DNA of 64,000 nt from an uncultured Flavobacteriaceae bacterium (GTDB lineage Bacteria > Bacteroidota > Bacteroidia > Flavobacteriales > Flavobacteriaceae). Below the pieces are notes generated by a model, which worked only from the letters and a program-made list of their open reading frames with translations, searched no databases and was not told where the DNA came from. The stretch is from assembly GCA_947501625.1 (NCBI GenBank), contig CANMWN010000001.1, positions 983,899-1,047,898 on the forward strand. Reading direction: 5' to 3'. This document shows, in pieces, positions 36,575-47,200 of this stretch; positions within the stretch are counted from its first letter, which is position 1, and each line of letters starts with the position of its first letter. A program made the translations under genes and the position numbers.

Positions 36575-37156
36575 TTATTTTCTATATCTATAATGACCAA
36601 TAATTTTGTAATCAAACAGACAATCTTCTAAGACCTGTCCTGCGCCAATGTTATGAACGATTAAATTTCTCTTACCATCATTTGATTTCTTATCAATAAC
36701 AATTCCAATATGAGTTGTTCCGCCACCCAAACTCCAACTAACAATATCTCCAGGTTTATAATCTTCAGGATTATTTGTAATTGGTTTGTCAGCGTTTTTT
36801 CTTTTAAAATAGGTCATTAAATTCGGCACTCTTCGATGGTCAATATTTTTATCGGTGGTTTTTAAGCCCCAAATTTTTGGGTATTTATGAAAATTAGATT
36901 TCATGTCTTCATGGACCTCTTTTTGAAGGTCAACTCCTAGTTTTCTATAAGTTCTTATGATTACATCCGTACACACACCTTTATTGCTTGGAACATCTCC
37001 ATTCGGATAATCGATTGAGAAATAACTTGGATCATAAACTACATTATCTTTGGTCAATGAAATGGCAGCATCTGAAATAGAAAGAGTTTCAGTAGTTGAT
37101 TGACCAAACCCAAAGTGTATTGAAAGTAAAAATAAAAGTATTATCAGTTTATTCAT
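36575..37156 (-). CDS. Exported DUF1287 protein (NlpC/P60-like fold)
   Basis: A 193-residue protein with a signal peptide (MNKLIILLFLLSIHFGFGQ). The remainder matches DUF1287: VCTDVIIRTYRKLGVDLQ with a candidate catalytic Cys, HRRVPNL, GDIVSWSLGGGTTHIGIV with a candidate catalytic His, and LIVHNIGAG. The Cys/His arrangement suggests a papain-like hydrolase acting in the periplasm, perhaps on peptidoglycan or amide substrates. No specific reaction is established. It is on the minus strand, upstream of the riboswitch, and the two promoters appear separate. Confidence 0.85.
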   Translation of the reverse strand: MNKLIILLFLLSIHFGFGQSTTETLSISDAAISLTKDNVVYDPSYFSIDYPNGDVPSNKGVCTDVIIRTYRKLGVDLQKEVHEDMKSNFHKYPKIWGLKTTDKNIDHRRVPNLMTYFKRKNADKPITNNPEDYKPGDIVSWSLGGGTTHIGIVIDKKSNDGKRNLIVHNIGAGQVLEDCLFDYKIIGHYRYRK

Positions 37157-37229
37157 AAATATTTGAACATAAAAACTTAGATTTTATTGTTTAAATTTTA
37201 TTTACAACTACTACCCAATAAAATAACCT

Positions 37230-37237
37230 TACTTTTG
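37230..37237 (+). promoter_or_regulatory. -7 promoter element of the DEAD-box helicase gene
   Basis: TACTTTTG matches TAnnTTTG, 18 bases before the ATG at 37256. It supports that start codon over an upstream in-frame ATG at 37187. Confidence 0.55.
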
Positions 37238-37255
37238 TGGTATACAAATTATTAT

Positions 37256-38521
37256 ATGTCATTTAAATCCTTAGGATTAATCCCAGAATTACTAAAAGCA
37301 GTAAAAAAACAAGGTTACACTACGCCTTCACCCATTCAAGAAAAAGCTATTCCGAGAGTATTAGAACGTAAAGATGTTTTGGCCTCTGCACAGACAGGAA
37401 CAGGTAAAACTGCTGGTTTTACTTTACCAATTTTACAAATATTGCATCAAACAAAAAAGGAAGGAAGAAGACCAGTAAGAGCATTGGTTTTGACTCCAAC
37501 TAGAGAATTGGCTGCTCAAGTGCATAAAAATGTTGTTGATTACAGTCAGTATTTAAATATAAAATCTACGGTAATTTTTGGTGGCGTAAATGCCAAGCCA
37601 CAAATAAAGTCATTAAAATACGGTGTAGATGTTGTGGTTGCGACTCCTGGACGTTTATTAGATTTAATAGACCAAAGAGCCTTGTCATTAAAGCGTGTAG
37701 ATATTCTGGTGCTAGATGAAGCAGATAGAATGCTTGACATGGGATTCTTAAGAGATATTAAAAAAATTATTGCTTTGATGCCAAAGCGAAGACAAAATTT
37801 ATTGTTTTCGGCAACTTTTTCTAAAGAGATAAAAAAATTGGCTGAAGGGATTTTATACAGACCCGTTTTAGTGGAAGCGGCACCTGAGAATTCAACTGCC
37901 GAAATGGTGGAGCAAAAAGCCTATAGAGTTGATAAAGCCAATAAAATAGAATTCACAATAAAATTAATTTCTGATGGAAATTGGAAACAAGTATTAATTT
38001 TTACACGTACCAAACATCGAGCTAATCGATTGAGTGAAAAATTGGTAAAAGCAGGAATTTCCTCTGCTGCAATACATGGGAATAAAAGTCAAGGAGCAAG
38101 AACGAAGGCACTATCGGGTTTTAAGAGTGGTGCGGTTCGTGTTTTAGTAGCCACTGATATAGCTGCACGTGGGTTGGATATTCCATTATTGCCTCACGTA
38201 ATTAATTTTGAATTGCCAAATGTTCCAGAAGATTATGTCCATAGAATTGGAAGAACTGGTAGAGCAGGGGCTAGTGGTGAAGCAATCTCTTTGGTTGATA
38301 TTGACGAAGTCGAATATGTAAAAGGTATAGAAAAACTATTAGGTCAAAAGTTGGAAGCTGAAGTTGTTGAAGGTTTTGAACCAACAGCCAAACCATCTGA
38401 AAATAAACCAAAACAAAATAATAGGAATAGAAATAAATCACGAAATTCTAAACCAAAAAATTCTAATTCTGGAGGGAGCAATAAAAACCGAAGAAATAAT
38501 AACAGAAGAAGGAGAAGATAA
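37256..38521 (+). CDS. DEAD-box ATP-dependent RNA helicase (RhlE-like)
   Basis: A 421-residue helicase starting [16 protein letters not shown]. All motifs are present: Q motif with [50 protein letters not shown] and [10 protein letters not shown]. The C-terminal 60 residues are a basic, Asn/Arg-rich unstructured tail typical of cold-adapted RNA helicases that remodel rRNA or mRNA. The upstream ATG (37187) is before the likely promoter and is rejected. Its stop codon abuts the stop codon of the convergent small hypothetical gene with no base between them. Confidence 0.94.
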   Translation: MSFKSLGLIPELLKAVKKQGYTTPSPIQEKAIPRVLERKDVLASAQTGTGKTAGFTLPILQILHQTKKEGRRPVRALVLTPTRELAAQVHKNVVDYSQYLNIKSTVIFGGVNAKPQIKSLKYGVDVVVATPGRLLDLIDQRALSLKRVDILVLDEADRMLDMGFLRDIKKIIALMPKRRQNLLFSATFSKEIKKLAEGILYRPVLVEAAPENSTAEMVEQKAYRVDKANKIEFTIKLISDGNWKQVLIFTRTKHRANRLSEKLVKAGISSAAIHGNKSQGARTKALSGFKSGAVRVLVATDIAARGLDIPLLPHVINFELPNVPEDYVHRIGRTGRAGASGEAISLVDIDEVEYVKGIEKLLGQKLEAEVVEGFEPTAKPSENKPKQNNRNRNKSRNSKPKNSNSGGSNKNRRNNNRRRRR

Positions 38522-38863
38522 TTAAACTTCTTTATACTCTGAAGTTCCTTTTTCAAAAGGTTCATTTAACCATTCCCAATTTAAGGTCAATTTAATCTTG
38601 CCTAATGTATTAATAGAAACATTTGCAATCGCTTTGCCTGCTTTTAACTCATTATTGGTTGTGAAGCATTGGTATAACATATGAAGTTTATCATCAACTA
38701 AATGTGCAATAATTTTACCATATTTAATTGTTCCGCCTGAATAATCAGCGGTTACTAAATTGCCATTTTGTTGATACTTGAATATGGTATTAGAATTCAC
38801 CTTTCCATTTTCTGAATTTTCAACTAGTAGAAATGTTTTGTTATTGAAATTTATTTTACCCAT
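38522..38863 (-). CDS. Conserved small hypothetical protein
   Basis: A 113-residue soluble protein with GNLVTADYSGGTIKYGKIIA and WEWLNEPFEKGTSEY. It resembles a small beta-rich family that automatic pipelines sometimes name N-acetylglutamate synthase; nothing here supports that enzyme (no GNAT or kinase fold). Function unknown. It is the last gene of the minus-strand cluster after the NadR-like kinase with an eight-base gap, and it meets the helicase gene stop to stop. Confidence 0.72.
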   Translation of the reverse strand: MGKINFNNKTFLLVENSENGKVNSNTIFKYQQNGNLVTADYSGGTIKYGKIIAHLVDDKLHMLYQCFTTNNELKAGKAIANVSINTLGKIKLTLNWEWLNEPFEKGTSEYKEV

Positions 38864-38871
38864 AATGTCAA

Positions 38872-39519
38872 TTAGAACATATCCGGATTTATATTTTGAT
38901 GCATAAAATGCATATCTAAATCAATTAAAGAATCAGAAAAACTGTCTAAGTTTTCTCTTTTAGAGAGAATTTCATCTATAACTTTTTTTGCAGTTTTTAA
39001 TCGCGTCTCTTTATCACCTTTTAATAGAATATAAGGTCTATTATATTTTTTTAACGTACTTTCAAAAGCATTAAACATTTCTAATCGTTGTTCTGGTCTA
39101 TCTCTTAAATCGTCTTCTTCCCAAGGAGTATCAATATAGGTTAAGAGATATAAATCATAGGTGTTTTCAATGGCTGCTTCTTCAAGTTTCTTGTCAACAA
39201 ATCCACCATAATACTCTTCGGAATACACTTTAGTTTCCAATAAATCAGTATCACAAATAAGTACTTTGTCGGCTTTTTTTGCGAGTGTGTTTTCCAACTT
39301 CATTTGTCCACTAGCTATAGGGATTAAGTCAGAATTTTCACAAGTTTTACGCTCATTATTCCACTTGTTTTGTAAATATTCTCGAGCATATTCAGGTGCC
39401 CAAACAGTATTGTAATGTCTTGCAAGTTGTTTCGAAAGCGTAGTTTTTCCAGTAGATTCAGGACCAAATAAAACTACTTTAATAATGTTTGCTTCTTCTT
39501 GTCTAAGTTCTTTTTCCAT
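38872..39519 (-). CDS. NadR-like P-loop kinase (ribosylnicotinamide kinase type)
   Basis: A 215-residue P-loop ATPase: Walker A GPESTGKTT, then YAREYL and CDTDLLETKVYSEEY. It matches the C-terminal kinase domain of NadR, which phosphorylates nicotinamide riboside to NMN; the adenylyltransferase half and DNA-binding region are absent. It overlaps the 3' end of pnuC by 46 bases, the usual pairing of transporter and trapping kinase. Together they form an NR salvage route to NAD. The kinase function is inferred from family and neighbourhood. Confidence 0.87.
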   Translation of the reverse strand: MEKELRQEEANIIKVVLFGPESTGKTTLSKQLARHYNTVWAPEYAREYLQNKWNNERKTCENSDLIPIASGQMKLENTLAKKADKVLICDTDLLETKVYSEEYYGGFVDKKLEEAAIENTYDLYLLTYIDTPWEEDDLRDRPEQRLEMFNAFESTLKKYNRPYILLKGDKETRLKTAKKVIDEILSKRENLDSFSDSLIDLDMHFMHQNINPDMF

Positions 39520-40190
39520 GTTGTATATCCTAAAATTGCCAAGATTAAAAAAATACTATACTGAATTCCAGTAAAACCTAATCCTTTAACAAAATATAGA
39601 GGAATAGAAATTATATTTCCTGCAATCCAAAGTGTCCAATGTTCTATTTTTTTATTAGCCATGAGCCACATAGCGGCAAAAAATATTCCTGTTGTAAATG
39701 TATCTAAATAAGGTGTCCCTTCTCTAAAATTAGTTAAATTTCCTGAGAATAGTTTTTCTGAAGCGTAATTTATACTTTCTGTAAAATTTAAATGATTGGG
39801 CATCACGTTATAATAACGATAAACTATGATGACAAATATGGAGGTAAAAGCAAAGATTCCAAATGCTTTAAGTTTGTCTAGTTTTGATGTTCTAGATATT
39901 GGAATATGACCTTTGTCATCATCTATTATTTTACTCCACATATACCATCCATAAATACTCATAAACGTATAATAAATGTTAACAATCATGTCACCGTATA
40001 AGACAAAACGATAACAAATAAAAATATATAGAAAAGTACTAATAATCCCAGTTGGATAAACTAATATCTTCTCTTTTTTTGCATACCAAACACTTAAAAT
40101 TCCAAAAATAGCTGCGGTAGCCTCAACTAATATATCAGTCAAAGTTGAATTTCTGTAAGGCTCTAAAAAGAAATCTATAACTTCATTCAT
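39474..40190 (-). CDS. pnuC: PnuC-type vitamin-precursor transporter
   Basis: A 238-residue inner-membrane protein with about seven transmembrane helices, including WYAKKEKILVYPTGIIST and YGDMIVNIYYTFMSIYGWYMW, both typical of the PnuC family. The likely substrate is nicotinamide riboside because the next gene encodes a NadR-type kinase. Some Bacteroidetes PnuC homologues (PnuT) carry thiamine, and a thiamine-regulated receptor lies 3 kb away, so this alternative remains open. Its start overlaps the GGGP synthase stop by four bases. Confidence 0.87.
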   Translation of the reverse strand: MNEVIDFFLEPYRNSTLTDILVEATAAIFGILSVWYAKKEKILVYPTGIISTFLYIFICYRFVLYGDMIVNIYYTFMSIYGWYMWSKIIDDDKGHIPISRTSKLDKLKAFGIFAFTSIFVIIVYRYYNVMPNHLNFTESINYASEKLFSGNLTNFREGTPYLDTFTTGIFFAAMWLMANKKIEHWTLWIAGNIISIPLYFVKGLGFTGIQYSIFLILAILGYTTWKKNLDKKKQTLLK

Positions 40191-40912
40191 TGTATATCAT
40201 TTAAAAAGTTAGAATTTTTTTCAAATGCAGTTCCTATAACAACTATATCAGCGCCAGCATTATAAGCGTTTTGTAATTGTGTTTTACTTTTTATTCCTCC
40301 ACCTACGATGAGTGGAATTGAAATGTTTTCAGATAAATTCTTAATAATTTTTGCGTCTGCAGGCAATGCAGCTCCACTTCCGGCTTCAAGATATATCAGT
40401 TGTTTACCCATCAATTCTCCAGCCATAGCAGTGATGGTTATGCCTTCAATATTAGTTTGAGAAATAGGTGTAGTTTCACTCACTTTTTGTACTGATGTTT
40501 TTATGCCTCCATCAATGAGGATATAGCCTGTTGAGATTACTTCCAAAGAAGTTTCCTTAAGTTTTTTAACAGATTTTACTTGTTGACCAATTAAATATTC
40601 AGGATTTCGGCCAGAAATAAGTGATAAAAATAGAAGCGCATCTGCTTCATCAGTTATCTGAGAATGATCACCAGGAAATAATATGATAGGTAAAGTTGTT
40701 AATTTTTTAATTTCAGAGATTAAAGCGGATGTTTTTCCCAAGGCCACATTACTACCTCCAACAAAAATAAAATCAACTTTGTTAGAATTAATATTCTGAA
40801 TTGTAATTGCTAATTCTTGAATAGATAATTTATCGGGATCTAACAAAATTGCCAATAGTTTTTGACCTTTTAATTTACAACTTTTAATATGCTCAAAAAT
40901 ATTTTTAGACAT
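40187..40912 (-). CDS. Geranylgeranylglyceryl phosphate synthase family protein (PcrB-like)
   Basis: A 241-residue TIM-barrel prenyltransferase of the GGGPS/PcrB family, starting MSKNIFEHI (an upstream ATG at 40936 lies inside the preceding gene). Conserved elements include LLDPDK, FVGGSN, IILFPGD, YILIDGG, YLEAGSG and VGGGI with phosphate-binding glycines. Archaeal homologues make the first ether bond of archaeal lipids; group II enzymes from Bacteroidetes have been reported to be active GGGP synthases, but their product in the cell is unclear. The gene follows the PPTase by two bases. Confidence 0.9.
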   Translation of the reverse strand: MSKNIFEHIKSCKLKGQKLLAILLDPDKLSIQELAITIQNINSNKVDFIFVGGSNVALGKTSALISEIKKLTTLPIILFPGDHSQITDEADALLFLSLISGRNPEYLIGQQVKSVKKLKETSLEVISTGYILIDGGIKTSVQKVSETTPISQTNIEGITITAMAGELMGKQLIYLEAGSGAALPADAKIIKNLSENISIPLIVGGGIKSKTQLQNAYNAGADIVVIGTAFEKNSNFLNDIQ

Positions 40913-40914
40913 AA

Positions 40915-41544
40915 TTATTTGATAGCATAAACACAAGTGAAGCCTTCAAACTCTAAAAAAGAGATGTTATAATTAGAGTCATCATCAATATATTTAATGA
41001 AAGCAATTGTTCGACCATCATCAAATGAAAAATCTTTCACATCTATATGGTGTAAAAAACTCAACCCTTTTTGTTCATATATTTTATATAATGATTCTTT
41101 TGCACCCCAAACTATAGTAAGTTTTCTTACAATCGCATCGTGATTTGCCAATGTTTTGTATTCTTCAAAAGGAGTAAACTTATGTGCAATTCGTACAATT
41201 TTATCGCGTTGTTTCTCAATGTCTATTCCTACGGGATTAGCGTCACTAACAATAATTGCAGAGAAATTAAAAGAATGTGTGATTGAAATAAACTTTCCAT
41301 CGGTTAAATGAGGTTTTCCTATAGCGTCATAATACAAATCTTTGTCTTCGTATCCCAATTGTGCCAAAAGTTGTCTTATACTCATAAATCCTCGTCTATG
41401 CATCTCCGATTTCATAGAATCAACTCTAATTTGACACCTATTTGTCAGTTCAATACCTTTAGAAAGTTCTTCAAAAGTCTCTTCAATTTTCCAGATTAAG
41501 ATTTTTGTTTGATTTGCAGCTTGTATTGATTTATAAAGAGGCAT
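40915..41544 (-). CDS. 4'-phosphopantetheinyl transferase
   Basis: A 209-residue Sfp/AcpT-type enzyme that attaches phosphopantetheine to carrier proteins. The metal-binding motifs are [10 protein letters not shown] and [12 protein letters not shown] short type-I region includes ISITHSFNF near residue 90. It is the first gene of the minus-strand cluster (PPTase, GGGPS, PnuC, kinase, hypothetical). The promoter ends only a few bases before the ATG, so the mRNA is probably leaderless. The carrier protein cannot be determined; a fatty-acid ACP is most likely. Confidence 0.9.
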   Translation of the reverse strand: MPLYKSIQAANQTKILIWKIEETFEELSKGIELTNRCQIRVDSMKSEMHRRGFMSIRQLLAQLGYEDKDLYYDAIGKPHLTDGKFISITHSFNFSAIIVSDANPVGIDIEKQRDKIVRIAHKFTPFEEYKTLANHDAIVRKLTIVWGAKESLYKIYEQKGLSFLHHIDVKDFSFDDGRTIAFIKYIDDDSNYNISFLEFEGFTCVYAIK

Positions 41545-41551
41545 ATATTCT

Positions 41552-41581
41552 CAAAGGTATTTTGTAATTTTGCACTTCAAA
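41552..41581 (-). promoter_or_regulatory. Promoter of the PPTase operon
   Basis: On the minus strand TTTG (41581-41578) and TACCTTTG (41559-41552) are separated by 18 bases. The -7 element ends seven bases before the ATG, predicting little or no leader. Confidence 0.7.
41565..41572 (+). promoter_or_regulatory. -7 promoter element of ahcY
   Basis: TAATTTTG matches TAnnTTTG, 20 bases before the ahcY ATG. It lies inside the footprint of the divergent PPTase promoter, so the two may compete. Confidence 0.6.
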
Positions 41582-41592
41582 AATATACAATT

Positions 41593-42909
41593 ATGAACAC
41601 AGAAACATCAACTTATGTGAAATTTAAGGTAAAAGACATCAGTTTAGCTGATTGGGGAAGAAAAGAAATAGAACTTGCCGAAGCTGAGATGCCTGGATTA
41701 ATGAGTTTGAGAGAAGAGTATAAAAACGAACAACCTTTAAAGGGTGCAAGAATCGCAGGATGTTTGCATATGACTATTCAAACTGCAGTATTAATAGAAA
41801 CATTGCAAGCTTTAGGTGCTGAAGTTACTTGGAGTTCTTGTAATATTTTCTCAACACAAGATCAAGCTGCTGCTGCTATTGCTGCTGCTGGAACTCCAGT
41901 ATATGCATGGAAAGACATGACTGAAGAAGAATTTGATTGGTGTATTGAACAAACATTATTCTTTGGAGAAGATAGAAAGCCATTAAATATGATTTTGGAT
42001 GATGGTGGAGATTTGACTAATATGGTTTTAGATCGTTATCCACAATTGGTAGATGGAATTAATGGATTGTCTGAAGAAACTACAACAGGAGTTCACCGTT
42101 TATATGATCGAGTTAAAGCTGGAACATTGCCAATGCCAGCAATTAATGTAAATGACTCGGTAACTAAATCAAAATTTGACAATAAGTATGGTTGTAAAGA
42201 ATCTGCTGTAGATGCTATTAGAAGAGCAACAGATATTATGTTGGCAGGAAAAAGAGTTACTGTTTGTGGTTATGGAGATGTTGGAAAAGGAACTGCTGCT
42301 TCATTTAAAGGCGCTGGTTCTATAGTAACAGTTACTGAAATTGATCCAATATGTGCTTTGCAAGCGGCAATGGACGGTTTTGAAGTTAAGAAATTAGAGA
42401 CAGTTGTTGGTAATTCTGATATTGTTATTACAACTACAGGAAATAAAGATATAGTTCAAGGACGTCATTTTGAAGCAATGAAGGACAAAACTATTGTTTG
42501 TAATATTGGACATTTTGATAATGAAATTGATATGGCTTGGATGAATAAAAATCATGGACATACCAAAGATACTATTAAGCCACAAGTAGATAAATATACG
42601 GTAAACGGTAACGATATTATCATTCTTGCAGAAGGACGTTTGGTAAATTTAGGATGTGCAACAGGCCACCCAAGTTTTGTAATGTCCAATTCGTTTACTA
42701 ACCAAACATTAGCACAAATTGAATTGTGGAACAATGCTGATGCTTATGAAAATGACGTATATATGTTACCAAAACATTTAGATGAGAAAGTAGCAAAATT
42801 ACATTTAGCAAAAATAGGTGTTGAATTAACTGAGTTGAGAGAAGATCAAGCGGAATATATTGGTGTAACAGTGAATGGTCCTTTCAAACCTGAGCATTAT
42901 AGATATTAA
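41593..42909 (+). CDS. ahcY: Adenosylhomocysteinase
   Basis: A 438-residue NAD-dependent enzyme that splits S-adenosylhomocysteine into homocysteine and adenosine in the methyl cycle. Substrate-domain residues include [17 protein letters not shown] and [13 protein letters not shown] (active-site Lys). The Rossmann NAD motif is CGYGDVGKG and the C terminus KPEHYRY is family-typical. Length is normal. It is transcribed alone, divergent from the PPTase operon, and followed by a strong terminator. Confidence 0.97.
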   Translation: MNTETSTYVKFKVKDISLADWGRKEIELAEAEMPGLMSLREEYKNEQPLKGARIAGCLHMTIQTAVLIETLQALGAEVTWSSCNIFSTQDQAAAAIAAAGTPVYAWKDMTEEEFDWCIEQTLFFGEDRKPLNMILDDGGDLTNMVLDRYPQLVDGINGLSEETTTGVHRLYDRVKAGTLPMPAINVNDSVTKSKFDNKYGCKESAVDAIRRATDIMLAGKRVTVCGYGDVGKGTAASFKGAGSIVTVTEIDPICALQAAMDGFEVKKLETVVGNSDIVITTTGNKDIVQGRHFEAMKDKTIVCNIGHFDNEIDMAWMNKNHGHTKDTIKPQVDKYTVNGNDIIILAEGRLVNLGCATGHPSFVMSNSFTNQTLAQIELWNNADAYENDVYMLPKHLDEKVAKLHLAKIGVELTELREDQAEYIGVTVNGPFKPEHYRY

Positions 42910-42912
42910 TGA

Positions 42913-42936
42913 CATTCCTGAATAGGTAGGAGTCTC
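42913..42936. repeat. Degraded copy of the ATTCCTG...CAGGA palindrome
   Basis: ATTCCTGAATAGGTAGGAGTCTCA resembles the better-preserved palindrome after the asparaginase gene at 4748. Mismatches in the stem suggest decay. Confidence 0.3.
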
Positions 42937-42949
42937 ATTGTAAAATAGT

Positions 42950-42978
42950 AAAGCCGATACTTTTGTATCGGCTTTTTT
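42950..42978 (+). terminator. Terminator of ahcY
   Basis: AGCCGATAC-TTTT-GTATCGGCT is a perfect nine-pair stem followed by six Ts. Confidence 0.9.
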
Positions 42979-43086
42979 AGTTTAAAACTTTAACATTTTT
43001 TACTTTCCCAATTAACAGAATCTTAACGGATGAGCGATTTATTAATTTATAATATTGTTCATATAATTATAATTCTACACACTATT

Positions 43087-44196
43087 ATGAAAACATCTAC
43101 TAAACTTATGATGTACTCAATGATGATTTTAGCAATCACATTAAGTTCATTAAATGTACAAGCGCAAACATTGAAGACGCCAAGATCAGCAAGCCCAGAA
43201 GCTCAAGTGTCTCAAACAATCGGTTTTACTGATATTACAGTAAATTATTCTAGACCAAAACTAGTTGATAGAAGAGGACAAGATAGAAGTGGTAAAATTT
43301 GGGGTCAATTGGTACCTTATGGTTTTAATCAAAATTTTAGAGGAACAGTTACTCCGTGGAGAGCTGGAGCAAATGAGAATACCTTAATTACTTTTTCTGA
43401 TGATGTAAAAATTCAAGGTCAAGATTTGGCTGCTGGAACTTATGGATTACATATGGCAGTATATGAAGATGATAAGGCAACGATAATTTTTTCAAAGAAT
43501 ACATCTTCTTGGGGAAGTTTCTTTTATGACAAAAGCGAAGATGCACTTCGTGTAAATGTAATTACGAAGAAAGCACCAAAAACAGATGTTTTGACTTTTG
43601 ATTTTGTTGAATATGGAAATGACTATACAGTATTGGCCTTAAGATGGGATGAGAAAGAAATTCCTTTTAAAATAAGTATTGATGGTAAGGCGCTAGTTAT
43701 GCAAAACTTTAGAGACCAATTACGTTCTTTAACAGGTTTTGGATGGCAAGGACATCAACAAGCCGCTGCTTATACACTGGCCAACAATGTAAATCTAGAA
43801 GAAGGTTTAAAATGGGCTGATATTGCTGTCCAACGCAATAGTAGTTTTCCAACATTGACTACCAAAGCAGGAATTTTAAATGCTTTAGGGAAATATGAAG
43901 AGGCAAACGCCATTTTTGACAAAGCAGGAGAAACAGCTACAGTTGCTCAAATTAATCAATTAGGATATCAATTTTTGGCTGCTAAGCAATATGAGAAAGC
44001 AATTGAATATTTCAAGAAGAATGTAAAAAATGATCCTAAAAATGCTAACAGTTATGATAGTTTAGGTGATGGATACAAAGCAAAAGGTGATAAAGCCAAT
44101 GCAATTAAAAACTATAAAAAAGCGTTAACATTAAATCCGGCTGCAAATGTGAAAGCAGCTTCAGAGGCTTCTTTAAGAGAATTAGGAGCAATGTAA
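43087..44196 (+). CDS. Exported DUF2911 protein with TPR repeats
   Basis: A 369-residue protein starting MKTSTKLMMYSMMILAITL (signal peptide ending VQAQ); an upstream ATG at 43030 would give an implausible double hydrophobic start. Residues about 25-190 are DUF2911 (GFTDITVNYSRPKLVDRRG, VPYGFNQNFRGTVTPWRAGANENT). A C-terminal region of tetratricopeptide repeats follows (about 220-365; KYEEANAIFDKAGE, AKGDKANAIKNYKKAL). It is probably periplasmic and protein-binding. The function is unknown. Confidence 0.88.
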   Translation: MKTSTKLMMYSMMILAITLSSLNVQAQTLKTPRSASPEAQVSQTIGFTDITVNYSRPKLVDRRGQDRSGKIWGQLVPYGFNQNFRGTVTPWRAGANENTLITFSDDVKIQGQDLAAGTYGLHMAVYEDDKATIIFSKNTSSWGSFFYDKSEDALRVNVITKKAPKTDVLTFDFVEYGNDYTVLALRWDEKEIPFKISIDGKALVMQNFRDQLRSLTGFGWQGHQQAAAYTLANNVNLEEGLKWADIAVQRNSSFPTLTTKAGILNALGKYEEANAIFDKAGETATVAQINQLGYQFLAAKQYEKAIEYFKKNVKNDPKNANSYDSLGDGYKAKGDKANAIKNYKKALTLNPAANVKAASEASLRELGAM

Positions 44197-44220
44197 AATT
44201 TAGTTTTTTCTTTTTTTTCT

Positions 44221-44254
44221 GAAAGGCAACGTTGATTTATTAATGTTGCCTTTC
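44221..44254 (+). terminator. Terminator of the DUF2911 gene
   Basis: GAAAGGCAAC and GTTGCCTTTC form a perfect ten-pair stem over a 14-base loop, followed by a T-rich tract. The other strand has an A-run, so it suits the plus direction. Confidence 0.8.
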
Positions 44255-44262
44255 TTTTATTT

Positions 44263-47200
44263 TTAATTTAACTGAATCAGATCAATATCGCTATCTTTCA
44301 CTTTCTGATTTAATTCTTTGACTCCGTTATTAAATAATACATTTAGTTTTGCTAATTCAGCATCAATTTTTTGAGTTATTTCATTTTTAAAATCAATAGC
44401 TTGTTTTGTTGGAGCATAATTTCCAATTCTTGTTAATGAATTTAAATGCCCTAATTTATTATTTAATCTAATAGGGAAATTCAAAGGGTCTTGATTACTT
44501 TTACTTTTTGTTTGATATAGTGTTTCCTCAATTTTTGTCATATCTTTTACTAAAGTATCTGCAAAATCGATTAAGTTTTTGTGCTTTTCTTTGTCTTTAA
44601 TAGATTTTTTTAGTGAACTTACTTGCGCTCTTACTGTCTTAATATTTATTAAGGCTTTATGAATTTCAGACATTTTATTATTTATTTCATTAATAAAATT
44701 AAATTGAGCTTTCATATCATCTTCTGTTGCTTCTGAAATAGGATTTTTTAAGATATTAAAAGTTTGAGTTTCTTTTTTACCATTAACTGCTAATTCAACC
44801 TTGTAAGTTCCAGGCAATGCTTTTGGTCCGTTTAAAGAAGCCCACCATAAAATCATACCTTTAACTTTTTCAGCACCAGGATATAACATATTCCAATTGA
44901 AGCTATTATTACCTTCTTCAACTTTCAATTCTCCAACCTCTTTTCTCTTATCATTAACTTTGTCGAAATTCCGTATGTATTTTTTGATTAAATTATCATT
45001 TGAATCAAATATAGATAGCGAAATAGAATCTTTTTCATTTATAGTTTTAATATAATAATTGATAGAAACTCCACCTGAATGATTTGTTCCTGCTGTTTTA
45101 GAAGTTCTACCGCCACCGCCATTCATATTATAAGCGTCTTTTGGTTTATATAAAACCATTTCTTTTTTTAAAGTTTCAGCATTTAATTGATGTAAGGGAG
45201 TTAAATCGTCAATAATCCATAAAGATCTGCCTTGGGTTGCAGCAATTAAATTATCATCTTTAATTGTTAAATCTGTAATTGGAACAATTGGTAAGTTCTG
45301 TTGAAAATTTTGCCAGTTTTTCCCATCATCAAAAGAAATATACATACCTCTTTCAGTACCAACATATAATAAGCCTTTTCTTTTAGGGTCTGCCCTTAAG
45401 GCTCTTGTAAAATCTTCATCTCCAATACCATTCGTTATTTGTTTCCAAGATTTACCATAGTTTTCAGTTTTATATATATATGGTTTATAATCTCCAGTTT
45501 TATATTTGGTTCCTACAATATATGCTCCACCTTTAATGAAAGGATCAACTTCAATACAATTTATCATCATCCATTCAGGCATTTTTTTAGGCGTTACATT
45601 GTTCCAGATTTCTCCATTGTTTTTACTAATGTGTAACAAACCATCATCAGAGCCAGTCCAAATTAATCCTGGTTCATAATCAGATTCTACTGCAGCAAAA
45701 ATAGTTCCGTAATATTCTACGCCAGTATTATCTTTGGTAATAGGTCCACCTGAAGGACCTAGAGTTTTTGGGTCATTTTTAGTTAAATCTGGACTTATTA
45801 TTTTCCATGACTGACCTTCATTTTCTGTTATATGTAAATGATTTGATGCGGCAAATAATTTCTTTTTATTATTAGGAGAAAAGAAAACAGGAAAATTCCA
45901 TTGGAAACGATATTTAAATCCTTCTGCCCCATGACCCATTGGATCATCAGGCCAAACATTAATGGCTCTTTCTTCATTGGTTTTGTGATTTACACGACTT
46001 AAGAATCCTCCGTAACTTCCTCCATAAACAATATCGTTATTTAAAGGATCAACAGCAATATGAGCACTTTCACCACCTGCAGTAGCTTCCCAATCTGATT
46101 CTGTAATATAACGACCATTTGTTCTGTGAGAAATTCTTACAGTTGAATTGTCTTGTTGTGCGGCATAAATTCGATAAGGAAAATGATTGTCTGTTGTAAC
46201 TCTGTAAAATTGTGATGTTGGTTGATTCATATAAGTACTCCAATTTTCTCCTGCATCAAAAGAAACTTGAGCGCCACCATCATCTCCAATAATCATTCTC
46301 TGATTATTTTCTGGAGCTATCCATAAATCATGATGATCTCCATGAGGTGCATTATAGGTTTTGTAGGTTTTTCCTCCATCAGTCGATTTATGATAACGTA
46401 CATTTAATACATACAAAATATCTTCATCCTGTGTGTCTGCATACAGACGTGTATAATACCAAGCTCTTTGGCGTAATTTTCGTTCAGAATTGATAAGCTT
46501 CCATGTTTCACCTCCGTCAATTGATTTGTAAACGCCACCTTTTTCATTTTCAATTAAAGCCCAAATAATATCAGAATTTACTGGCGAAATGGTAATACCA
46601 CTTATTCCCCAAATTCCATTTGGTAAGCCTTTATTGGTAGAAATATTTGTCCAAGTTTCACCTTCATCAGTACTTTTCCATAGTGCAGAACCTTTACCGC
46701 CTGAAGACAAACTATAAGGAGTCCTTCTAACATCCCAAGTTGTAGCAAATAATATCCTAGGATTATTAGAGTCAATGATTAAATCAACAACTCCAGAATT
46801 TTCATCTGAGAATAAAACTTGTTTCCAATTCTCTCCACCATCAATAGATTTATATACACCTCTTTCTTGAGTTGGTTTATATAAATCGCCTAAAACTCCA
46901 GCAAATACAATATCAGAATTTTTAGGATGTATTCTCATTCTTGGAACATGTCTTGAGTTATTTAATCCAATATGACGCCAAGTTTTACCAGCATTTTCGG
47001 ATTTCCAAATTCCATCTCCAGAAGAAACATTTCCACGAACTGTTTTTTCTCCCATTCCAACATAAATCACGTTATTATCATATTCAGATACAGCAACAGA
47101 ACCAACTGAACCTCCAAAAAATCCATCAGAAATATTTTCCCAAGTATTACCTGCATCATTTGTTTTCCAAATTCCACCACCTGTTGCGCCCATATAAAAT

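Noticed and set aside
38522..38863. Naming the small protein N-acetylglutamate synthase
   Set aside because: The protein is far too short and lacks GNAT or kinase motifs; that label is an annotation carry-over.
39474..40190. Assigning PnuC as a thiamine transporter because of the nearby TPP riboswitch
   Set aside because: It is in a different operon, has no riboswitch of its own, and is overlapped by a NadR-type kinase, which points to nicotinamide riboside. The alternative is kept only as a caveat.
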